From: Hungatella sp.
GTDB taxonomy: Bacteria > Bacillota > Clostridia > Lachnospirales > Lachnospiraceae
DNA length: 64,000 nt
Assembly: GCA_022796015.1 (NCBI GenBank)
Contig: JAAWHU010000004.1
Location: 1-64,000 of the forward strand
Direction: 5' to 3'
Shown: positions 57,607 through 64,000 of the stretch, in pieces
How the letters are laid out: each line of letters begins with the position of its first letter
How positions within the stretch are numbered: position 1 is the first letter of the stretch
The notes under the pieces: model-generated
What the model saw: only the letters and a program-made list of their open reading frames with translations
The model's database searches: none
Told to the model about the DNA's origin: nothing
Translations under genes and position numbers: made by a program

Positions 57607-58279
57607 GCCGAAAGCCCAGCTTCCGCGCCAGATGGATAGACGCTTCGTTGGAAGCGTCTATCTTTGCGTAAACTTTTGGGCTGTCCAGCTCTTCACGGCA
57701 CCAGGCAAGAACCGCCTGACAGGCCTCTCTTCCATACCCTTTTCTCCGGTACGGGGCAAAAATATGGTATCCCAATTCCAGCCCTGACACATGGCCGGCC
57801 TGCTCCCCGCCCTCTTCCAAGGTCCACTGCAAATTCGCCACCCCGGCCTTCCCCACGAGCTTACCTGTCTTCTTATGCACAACCGCCCATATCCCATATT
57901 GAAAGAATCCGTATTGGCAGCGGATATACTCTCTCAATTCTTCTTCGGAGCGGAAAACCGCGTCTGCCTCTCTGTCCTCCGGCTCTTTAGGAATCTGCTT
58001 TTCATCCCCAGGCTGAAACTCCCGGATCAAAAGCCGTTTTGTCTCGGCTATATGCCAGGGAAGCCCTAGGGTTCGGCGCACCACCCTTTCCAGATAGTCC
58101 TGAGTCAACACTTCCTCTGACTCCACCACGTATCTGGCTCCAGGAAGATCCCGGCCATCCCTCCAAAGCCCGATAAAGGCCCTCCTGTCTGCACCGGCAG
58201 CCAGGAGAGCCTTATTCTCATCAGACACTACCACACCGTAGGTCTGTCCTTCCACAACAACCTTGTACTCTTTTTTCAT
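57536..58279 (-). CDS. GNAT-family N-acetyltransferase with an extra N-terminal region
   Basis: 247 aa. Residues about 75-245 form a GNAT domain (ETKRLLIREFQPGDE, ELGYHIFAPYRRKGYGREA acetyl-CoA motif, ASNEASIHLARKLGF), related to RimJ/RimL-type enzymes. The first about 70 residues are a separate small domain of unknown role. ATG 58279 after TAAGG; weak ribosome binding site. It follows the cyclophilin gene by 24 bases. Acceptor unknown. Confidence 0.85.
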   Translation of the reverse strand: MKKEYKVVVEGQTYGVVVSDENKALLAAGADRRAFIGLWRDGRDLPGARYVVESEEVLTQDYLERVVRRTLGLPWHIAETKRLLIREFQPGDEKQIPKEPEDREADAVFRSEEELREYIRCQYGFFQYGIWAVVHKKTGKLVGKAGVANLQWTLEEGGEQAGHVSGLELGYHIFAPYRRKGYGREACQAVLAWCREELDSPKVYAKIDASNEASIHLARKLGFRLTGQKYIESGQCHCLYEWNCQGE

Positions 58280-58303
58280 GGCCTTACCCAAGACCGGCTT
58301 GTC

Positions 58304-58828
58304 TTAACAGGTCTCCGGCTCCGGATAATCCACTCCCAGAGTATCGACTGTCATGGTCTCTATCTTCTGTTCCTTCATGGGACGGTCGCTGAAATCCACA
58401 CGCACATTTGCAATCTTATCTACAATGTCCATGCCCTCCGTCACCTTTCCGAAAGCAGCATATGCGCCGTCCAGATGGGGAGCCTTCTTATGCATAATAA
58501 AAAACTGGGAGCCTGCGGAATCAGGAGCCATGGCCCGGGCCATGGAGAGTACTCCCTCCTCATGCTTTAGGTCGTTGGCAACTCCGTTCTGAGAAAACTC
58601 TCCCTTAATCTTGTATCCCGGCCCTCCGGTTCCCATGCCATCAGGACATCCGCCCTGGATCATGAAACCGTTGATCACTCTGTGGAAGATGAGCCCATCA
58701 TAAAATCCCTTTTTAATCAGGCTGATAAAATTGTTCACCGTGTTGGGGGCAATCTCCGGGTACAGCTCCGCCTTGATCACATCTTGATTCTCCATAGTGA
58801 TTGTAACAACTGGATGATTCATACTCAT
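58304..58828 (-). CDS. Cyclophilin-type peptidyl-prolyl isomerase
   Basis: 174 aa, cytoplasmic. Active-site stretch FHRVINGFMIQGGCPDGMGT (Arg, Phe, Met, Gln) and SAGSQFFIMHKKAPHLDG, with MARAMAPDSAGSQFF. The open frame extends 66 codons upstream, but the ATG at 58828 after AAAGGAATTT gives the family's usual start. It catalyses proline isomerisation in folding. Probably transcribed with the acetyltransferase. Confidence 0.92.
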   Translation of the reverse strand: MSMNHPVVTITMENQDVIKAELYPEIAPNTVNNFISLIKKGFYDGLIFHRVINGFMIQGGCPDGMGTGGPGYKIKGEFSQNGVANDLKHEEGVLSMARAMAPDSAGSQFFIMHKKAPHLDGAYAAFGKVTEGMDIVDKIANVRVDFSDRPMKEQKIETMTVDTLGVDYPEPETC

Positions 58829-58911
58829 AAATTCCTTTCTTCTGCCTTCACAAGCTTCTTGGTATGTCCCACCTATTCTACCAAATCTCCCAAGCTCTGG
58901 CAAGAGGTATC

Positions 58912-59217
58912 TCACACAAGCTGCAGCAAAAATACGAGAAGGCAGCATCCCATGGACACTGCAAACAGGCTGACGCGGCAGTAAGCCATAATCATGGCGG
59001 CTCCAAATCCTACAAAAGAAATCCATGGATTATCTGTGGACTCTAAAATTGCGGGAAAGGTCATGACAGAAAGGGTTACATAGGGCACATATGTGAGAAA
59101 GGAACGGAAGGTCCGGTTCTTAATCTCCCGGCGGAGAAGGGTCAGGGGAATGACCCTGATAAAATAAGTAGTCACTGCCATAACCAAAATATATAGATAG
59201 ATTCTCATGTCCTTCAC
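58912..59217 (-). CDS. azlD: AzlD-family branched-chain amino acid export subunit
   Basis: 101 aa, four membrane helices (YLYILVMAVTTYFIRVIPLTL and later). Small subunit of the AzlCD exporter. It starts at a GTG that overlaps the azlC stop by four bases, which is the usual coupling of the pair. Confidence 0.88.
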   Translation of the reverse strand: MKDMRIYLYILVMAVTTYFIRVIPLTLLRREIKNRTFRSFLTYVPYVTLSVMTFPAILESTDNPWISFVGFGAAMIMAYCRVSLFAVSMGCCLLVFLLQLV

Positions 59218-59918
59218 CCTTTCTCCTCCGGCACCGGCATAATGAGAGCAGCCCCCATGGATATGACCAGAGTCAGAATAATAATCTTCATCCCCGAGGA
59301 GATAAAGTCAAACGCCGGCAACATCTGAACCAGAGCGCTCAGTGCCATGGATATGAAAATAACAGGGAGAAGCTTTTTATCTTCCCTTGCCGCCGGCATA
59401 AAGATTGCAATAAACATTCCGTAGAGCGCTATATTCATGGCGTTGAGAAAGGTACGGGGCAGAACCCCTGTGGAGAGAATCCCTGCAAGGGTTCCTAAAG
59501 ACCAGCCGGGAACCGCCACACTCATAACTCCGTAGGTATACCATGGATCCAGCTTTCCCTTTTGCCCTATGGACAGTCCGAAGATCTCGTCCGTAATTCC
59601 GAAGGCCAGAAACAGCCGGTGATAAAAGGGCAGGTTCCCATCCACCTTCTGGGACAGAGCGCAGGACATAAGGCAGTATCTTAAGTTGATCACAGCCTGA
59701 GATATGGCCATCTCCACATAGGGAGCCCCGGAGGCGATGAGGGCAAAGGATGCAAACTGCCCTGCCGAGGTATTGTTGGTAAAAGACATGATTGTCGCCT
59801 GAAGGGGAGTCAGACTGGCTTTCCTGGCGGCAATTCCAATGGTAAAGGACACCACAAAATATCCTAACCCCACAGGAATCCCTTCTCTGATCCCCCTGAT
59901 GTAAGACTGCTGATGCAT
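59214..59918 (-). CDS. azlC: AzlC-family branched-chain amino acid export subunit
   Basis: 234 aa, multi-helix. Opening GIREGIPVGLGYFVVSFTIG and MSFTNNTSAGQFASFALI are AzlC hallmarks. ATG 59918 follows AGAGGAACAATT; an upstream in-frame ATG is less well placed. A perfect 12-bp stem lies just before it. Exports branched-chain amino acids or their analogues with AzlD. Confidence 0.9.
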   Translation of the reverse strand: MHQQSYIRGIREGIPVGLGYFVVSFTIGIAARKASLTPLQATIMSFTNNTSAGQFASFALIASGAPYVEMAISQAVINLRYCLMSCALSQKVDGNLPFYHRLFLAFGITDEIFGLSIGQKGKLDPWYTYGVMSVAVPGWSLGTLAGILSTGVLPRTFLNAMNIALYGMFIAIFMPAAREDKKLLPVIFISMALSALVQMLPAFDFISSGMKIIILTLVISMGAALIMPVPEEKG

Positions 59919-59939
59919 AATTGTTCCTCTTTCCGTCAC

Positions 59940-59972
59940 GGCAGCCGTTCAGATCATCCCTGAACGGCTGCC
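59940..59972 (-). other. Perfect stem-loop before azlC
   Basis: GGCAGCCGTTCA/TGAACGGCTGCC stem, 9-base loop, lying between the FAH-family stop and azlC. No U tract follows, so it is probably an mRNA end-stabiliser or attenuator rather than a plain terminator. Confidence 0.55.
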
Positions 59973-59974
59973 TG

Positions 59975-60868
59975 TCATACAACAGGATTGGTGATCTTCC
60001 CGATCCCGTCTATCTCGCAGGAGACCTGGTCCCCTGCCTTTAAAAATCTGGGGGGATCAAATCCCATCCCTGCCCCTGCCGGGGTTCCCGTGGCAATGAT
60101 GGTTCCTGCTTTTAAGGTCATTCCCTGGGACAATTCGCTGATCACATGGCTGATATCAAAAATCAGAAGTTCTGTATTGCTGTTCTGTCTCAGCTGTCCG
60201 TTGACATAGGAACGGATCCCCAGCCTGGGCGGATATGGGATCTCTTCTACCGTGACGATACAAGGGCCCATGGGGAAAAACCCATCCAGGCTTTTACCGA
60301 AATACCACTGCTGATGGCGTGTCTGCACGTTCCTCGCACTCACATCATTGACCACAGAGTAGCCGAATATATAATTCTTTGCTTCCTCCTTGGGTACCTG
60401 AAACGCATCTTTGCCTATAATCACTGCCAGCTCCACCTCATAGTCCAGACTGTCCACCAGCTCTTCATGGGATGGAATCCCTTCCAGATGCCCCACGCAG
60501 CGGTTCACTCTCTTGGAAAAATATACTGCATAAGGGCGCTCCCCGCCAAAGGCTTCCTTCTGATATCTGGCAGATTCCTCTGCATGAGCCATATAATTGA
60601 TTCCCAGACAGATCACGTCCTGCTTAGGCCTCTGAATGGGAGCCAGAATCTTGGCTTCCGCTGTGGGAACTGCTCCCTGAATCTCAAAAGGATCCTTGCA
60701 TGCCATATGGTTCAGCAGATGGATCTCGGACTCGCTGATGCTTTCGATGACATCCTGCATCTTCCGATACTCCATGCCAAAACTCTCCACCGGGTAGATC
60801 CAAGTCTCTCCCTGATTCCAGATTCCGATTCTCTGCCTGCCTTCTACTTCGTATGTCAATATCTTCAT
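59975..60868 (-). CDS. Fumarylacetoacetate-hydrolase-family protein
   Basis: 297 aa. The metal-binding residues are in LDYEVELAVIIGK and the family's core motifs are present (CLGINYMAHAEE, FGYSVVNDVSARNVQ, FFPMGPCIV, GTPAGAGMGFDPPRFL). Family members cleave C-C bonds, hydrate or decarboxylate keto acids in aromatic or amino-acid breakdown; the substrate cannot be told. ATG 60868 follows AGGAGG, whose bases overlap the glpP stop. Confidence 0.9.
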   Translation of the reverse strand: MKILTYEVEGRQRIGIWNQGETWIYPVESFGMEYRKMQDVIESISESEIHLLNHMACKDPFEIQGAVPTAEAKILAPIQRPKQDVICLGINYMAHAEESARYQKEAFGGERPYAVYFSKRVNRCVGHLEGIPSHEELVDSLDYEVELAVIIGKDAFQVPKEEAKNYIFGYSVVNDVSARNVQTRHQQWYFGKSLDGFFPMGPCIVTVEEIPYPPRLGIRSYVNGQLRQNSNTELLIFDISHVISELSQGMTLKAGTIIATGTPAGAGMGFDPPRFLKAGDQVSCEIDGIGKITNPVV

Positions 60869-60878
60869 CTTCTGCCTC

Positions 60879-61439
60879 CTAAACTTCCCACAAGTCCTCC
60901 TTAGTTGTAGACACGGCATCCACTCCTGCCTGAAAGGCCGCCATAATATCCTGCTTGTCCGACAAAAGACCGCCTGCCACCAGCAGAACTGATGATGTGT
61001 CCCGAATCTGCCTTAGAATCTTAGGCATCATGCCGGGCATGATCTCCATAAAATCAGGCTGAAAGGATGCCAGCTGCTTTCTGGTGTTCTCCAGGGCAAT
61101 GGAGTCAATTAAAAATGCCCTCTGGCCTCCGATCAGCCCCAATTCCATAGCCCTTTTTACAAGACCCGGTTTGGTGCTGATGATCCCATCGGCCATGGTA
61201 TTTTCTTTAATGAAGTCTACTGCCACTTCCTTGGAGCTAAGGCCCATAATCAAATCCACATGTACAATGGCCAGCTTTCCATGTGCCTTTACCTTTTCCA
61301 CAATCTGAGGAATGCTGCATACCGTTCCGTATAAAATGAATACCATTGCGCAATCCTTCTCCATGGCATGTTCCAGCCCTGTCTCGTCCTTCACAGCCGT
61401 TATAACCGGAGATGATGCAAAAATATCTTCTAATTTCAC
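60879..61439 (-). CDS. glpP: Glycerol-3-phosphate responsive antiterminator
   Basis: 186 aa RNA-binding antiterminator of the GlpP family, which senses glycerol-3-phosphate and lets transcription pass terminators. Motifs: PVITAVKDETGLE, VHVDLIMGLSSKE, GIISTKPGLVKRA and EIMPGMMPKILRQI. The start is a GTG after GGGGAGGG. It lies in a run of genes (ABC permease, glycerophosphodiesterase, MBL lipoprotein) that fits glycerol-phosphate metabolism. Confidence 0.9.
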   Translation of the reverse strand: MKLEDIFASSPVITAVKDETGLEHAMEKDCAMVFILYGTVCSIPQIVEKVKAHGKLAIVHVDLIMGLSSKEVAVDFIKENTMADGIISTKPGLVKRAMELGLIGGQRAFLIDSIALENTRKQLASFQPDFMEIMPGMMPKILRQIRDTSSVLLVAGGLLSDKQDIMAAFQAGVDAVSTTKEDLWEV

Positions 61440-61495
61440 CTTTTTCCCTCCCCTGCCTTCCCCTATCATACACCAATCCTTTTAGAAAATCAAAT

Positions 61496-61535
61496 GGCAG
61501 CAGACAAAAAGCAGGATGCTTCTCTGTCTGCTGCC
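61496..61535 (-). terminator. Terminator upstream of glpP
   Basis: GGCAGCAGACA/TGTCTGCTGCC stem (11 bp) with an inner AGCA/TGCT pair, between the MBL-lipoprotein stop and glpP. It could be a plain terminator of the upstream operon or a regulated site. Confidence 0.75.
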
Positions 61536-61542
61536 AAAACAC

Positions 61543-62643
61543 TCAGTTCATCCAGCTGTCATGCTGGTCTATTGCCTCACAGCCGCCTTGATCGTCCATA
61601 ACAACCTTTACGATTCCATCATACAGAGTAAGGTGGAACTCGGCCCCTTGCTTTACATAGTTGTCATACACGTCCATACTGCCCATAACATCGCCCATGG
61701 CCACCACCACTTGAGGACTCACGGTCTTAATCCACTTCTTTAAATTAGATGTGTTTTTTCCGTGATGATTGGCCTTAGCCAGATCTGCCTTCAGTTCATC
61801 TCCGTACTGATCTAAATAGTCTCTCTCCTGAGCCACATACAGATCGCCTCCGAACAAAGCCGTGGTCTCACCATAGATAAACTTTAAAAGGAGTGAATTG
61901 TTGTTAAGAAACTGGGTGCTGTTGTCAGGAAATCCCGCCGGATAGGTAATCTCCTCGTCCGGCCCCAGAACCTTCACTTGAATCTGATCTCCGAAGGAGA
62001 AGGAATCTCCCGTCTTAAGGGACACGATCTCCATGCCCCCTTCCTCAAGAGCATTCACATAATTCTGGTAGGTCTTGGTGGTGTATTCCACATAGGATCT
62101 GTAAGCCGTACCTACAGAGAATTCCTCCATCACTGCGGGTACACCGCCGATATGGTCAATATGGGGATGGGAGGCCACCAGATAATCAATCTTCTCAATC
62201 CCCAAATCCTTCAGGGTTTTTACCACAATATCCGAGGAATCCGGATGTCCCGCATCCAGCAGCATTACCTTTCCATCGGGGGAGATCAGGATGGCGGAAT
62301 CTCCGGACGTCTCTTCCGCGGCGCCCTCCACCTCCAAGTCCAGGAAATAGACCGTAAACTTTCCTTCTTCGCCGGACCGATCCATAAGTTCCTCATACCG
62401 GTCTATCGAAGAGTCTGGCGAATCTCCCTTCTCCTGGGCATCCGCCTGAGGAGTGGTCTCCTGGGCCGTGGTCACAGGTTCCTGAGCCGCCTCTGTCCGG
62501 GCCTCTGATGTCTGGACTGCCTCGGCAGCAGTCTGGGAAGCCTGGCTGTTCTGAGAGCCTGCCGTACCTGTGCCGCATCCGGTCAGGGTTACTGTCAGTG
62601 CAGCCAGGACCGCCAGACATCTCATCTTGTTCTTTCTTTTCAT
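61543..62643 (-). CDS. ComEC-like metallo-beta-lactamase lipoprotein
   Basis: 366 aa. Lipoprotein signal with LTGC (lipid-attached Cys23), a Gln/Thr/Ala-rich linker (about 25-85), then an MBL fold with the metal motif SHPHIDHIGG (His159, His161, Asp163, His164), LFGGDLY and ANHHGK. Anchored outside the membrane. It is coupled by ATGA to the glycerophosphodiesterase gene upstream, suggesting both act on extracellular phosphodiesters (inference). Confidence 0.88.
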   Translation of the reverse strand: MKRKNKMRCLAVLAALTVTLTGCGTGTAGSQNSQASQTAAEAVQTSEARTEAAQEPVTTAQETTPQADAQEKGDSPDSSIDRYEELMDRSGEEGKFTVYFLDLEVEGAAEETSGDSAILISPDGKVMLLDAGHPDSSDIVVKTLKDLGIEKIDYLVASHPHIDHIGGVPAVMEEFSVGTAYRSYVEYTTKTYQNYVNALEEGGMEIVSLKTGDSFSFGDQIQVKVLGPDEEITYPAGFPDNSTQFLNNNSLLLKFIYGETTALFGGDLYVAQERDYLDQYGDELKADLAKANHHGKNTSNLKKWIKTVSPQVVVAMGDVMGSMDVYDNYVKQGAEFHLTLYDGIVKVVMDDQGGCEAIDQHDSWMN

Positions 62644-63383
62644 GAATCCTTCTTTTTCTCCTTATACTCTACCCAAGCCCTGCACACCTCCGGGTAATTG
62701 GTGATAATGCCATCACAGCCCCATTCATACAGCTGCTCCAATTCGTGCATGGTATTCACGGTCCACACATTGATCTTGATTCCGTACTTTTTACATCCAT
62801 CTACCTGTTCCTTGGTAAGTCCCTGATATCCGGGATGGTAGCACTCAAACCCATGGGTGTGGCAATAATAACCTGCATTGCCTATTCCCCGCTCGCTCAA
62901 AAGAGCTCCGCACTCCCCTTTAGGCATCAGTTCCTTGACCTTCACTAAGGACATATGATTGAAGGAAGAAAACATTACTTTCTCATCCAGGCCATGGCTG
63001 TGGATAATGTCCAGCATCTTCTTTTCAATATCCTCATAATAAATATGACCTGTCTTTATCTCAATATTCGTAGTAATATCCGTAGTGGAAACCCAGGCAC
63101 AGTATTCGTCAAAGGTGGGAATATACTGAAAATCCGTTACTCCGGAAAAATTCTTGGCAGCATTAAACCTTCTCAATTCCTCGTAGGTGTAATCATTCAC
63201 AAAGCCGGCGCCATCGGTGGTGCGGTCGATCTTCTCGTCATGGATGATCACAACCACTCCATCCTTTGTCAGCTGAATATCCAGTTCAATCCCATCACAT
63301 CCGACTTCAACAGCTTTTTTAAAAGCCAGCATCGTATTTTCCGGATACCTTCCGCTGTAACCTCTATGTGCTATTACTTTCAT
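62640..63383 (-). CDS. Glycerophosphodiester phosphodiesterase
   Basis: 247 aa, TIM-barrel type. Active site HRGYSGRYPENTMLAF, ELDIQLTKDGV and HDEKIDRTTDG are intact. Hydrolyses glycerophosphodiesters to glycerol-3-phosphate and an alcohol. No signal peptide with the ATG at 63383, so cytoplasmic. The ATG follows AGAGGATTC; the frame continues upstream without a better start. Downstream of an ABC transporter permease gene that likely brings in the substrate. Confidence 0.9.
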   Translation of the reverse strand: MKVIAHRGYSGRYPENTMLAFKKAVEVGCDGIELDIQLTKDGVVVIIHDEKIDRTTDGAGFVNDYTYEELRRFNAAKNFSGVTDFQYIPTFDEYCAWVSTTDITTNIEIKTGHIYYEDIEKKMLDIIHSHGLDEKVMFSSFNHMSLVKVKELMPKGECGALLSERGIGNAGYYCHTHGFECYHPGYQGLTKEQVDGCKKYGIKINVWTVNTMHELEQLYEWGCDGIITNYPEVCRAWVEYKEKKKDS

Positions 63384-63447
63384 CTTTAAGAATCCTCTTT
63401 CTTTCTGGCGCTTTTGGTCCTGACCGCGCCGAATCATTTGACAGCTT

Positions 63448-63476
63448 ATTATAACGCCGCACACTCCATAATTCAA
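63448..63476 (-). promoter_or_regulatory. Promoter of the glycerophosphodiesterase-MBL unit
   Basis: TTGAAT (63476-63471), 17 bases, TATAAT (63453-63448), in the gap after the ABC permease gene. Confidence 0.65.
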
Positions 63477-63488
63477 GAGAATTTTACT

Positions 63489-64000
63489 TTATTTCATAGC
63501 TGCTTTTGAGTAACCGGTAAGCATGTATTTCTGGAAAATAAAGAACAGAATTACTACTGGCAGAATGGCCATAACCGCTCCTGCCATGATCTCATGGTTG
63601 TTCATGGTAGCCTGTCCCGCAAAGGTATTCTTAAGCTGGGCCAAACCTACGGTAAGGACTCTTCTTCTCTCATTCTTGGCGATAATCTTGGGCCAGAAGT
63701 AACTGTTCCAGCCGTTGGTAAAAGTTACCAGAGTAACGGTAAAGAGCGTGGATTTACACATAGGAGTCAGAATCTTGGTAATAATACCGATTCGTCCCAG
63801 TCCATCTACCTTTGCCGCATCAACATAGCTGTCGTCAATGGCCATAAAGGTCTGTCTCAGCATGAAGATGTAATATGGCGAAACACATTCCGGAAGGATC
63901 AGTCCCATGAAGGAATCTGTCATTCCCCAGTTTGCACACATAATATAGATGGGAATAAAGGTAACCTGCAGAGGAATCATCAAGGCGCCCAGGACAAAAA
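63489..64000 (-). CDS. ABC transporter permease (UgpE/MalG type), N-terminus cut by the window edge
   Basis: About 170 residues of the C-terminal part. It has the EAA loop (DAAKVDGLGRIGIITKILTPM) that contacts the ATPase, and FTNGWNSYFWPKI, typical of the second permease of CUT1 sugar or glycerol-3-phosphate importers. The reading frame continues through position 64000, so the gene starts outside. Next to a glycerophosphodiesterase and near glpP, so ugp-type import of glycerol-phosphates is likely. Confidence 0.9.
   Translation of the reverse strand, partial: FVLGALMIPLQVTFIPIYIMCANWGMTDSFMGLILPECVSPYYIFMLRQTFMAIDDSYVDAAKVDGLGRIGIITKILTPMCKSTLFTVTLVTFTNGWNSYFWPKIIAKNERRRVLTVGLAQLKNTFAGQATMNNHEIMAGAVMAILPVVILFFIFQKYMLTGYSKAAMK

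Noticed and set aside
59377..59982. 201-aa second frame inside azlC
   Set aside because: Same strand but other frame, with no membrane pattern; azlC explains the region.

Overview
The window looks like a chromosomal stretch of a spore-forming, Gram-positive anaerobe of the Lachnospiraceae type (Clostridium cluster XIVa). The reasons are the Firmicute-like rpoB/rpoC, S12, S7 and EF-G proteins, the sporulation genes spoIIR, spoIIID and a SPOCS/LysM coat-type protein, a class B sortase with a VPxTG surface protein, and strong AGGAGG ribosome binding sites. The genus is not certain. No rRNA, tRNA, CRISPR array or complete transposon was seen.

Layout. 1-16.5 kb (minus strand) is a split rpo/str region: rpoB-rpoC, then an iron-type small Cys-rich membrane protein, a small unknown gene, a large cell-wall-anchored protein and its sortase, then rpsL-rpsG-fusA, with fusA cut by the window edge. 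The surface-protein gene is preceded by three tandem cyclic-di-GMP (GEMM-I) riboswitch aptamers. 16.5-20 kb holds a membrane-anchored unknown, the cell-wall operon ddl-murI-DUF1934, and spoIIR. 20-27.3 kb is a TetR-controlled RND efflux operon with two TolC-like proteins, unusual for a monoderm. 27.3-35.9 kb carries ispE-gntR, small genes, a sporulation coat-type gene with a sigma-E-like promoter, two tandem tyrosine recombinases, a TtcA-like gene, a PrcB-like lipoprotein and spoIIID, also with a sigma-E-like promoter.

35.9-46.5 kb is an AT-rich accessory island: a type I restriction-modification operon (hsdM-hsdS-hsdR), an unexplained three-gene cassette (407-aa protein, helical lipoprotein, secreted ComEC-like metallo-beta-lactamase protein), and two gene remnants. 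46.5-50.3 kb is a LysR/YfcC transporter/M20 hydrolase unit. 50.3-53.5 kb encodes a DMSO-reductase-family molybdoenzyme fused in one reading frame to MobA and MobB, the enzymes that mature its cofactor. 53.7-64 kb has a TPR-like protein, a pseudouridine synthase, hemolysin III, YesL, a GNAT, cyclophilin, AzlCD, an FAH-family enzyme, GlpP, an MBL lipoprotein, a glycerophosphodiesterase and the start of a sugar/glycerol-phosphate ABC transporter.

The strongest candidates for new biology are the triple c-di-GMP riboswitch adhesin/sortase module inserted between rpoC and rpsL, the molybdoenzyme-MobA-MobB fusion (which also lacks the first Fe-S cysteine), and the three-gene island cassette. All coordinates for start sites were chosen from visible ribosome binding sites; protein families were recognised by eye, not by search.
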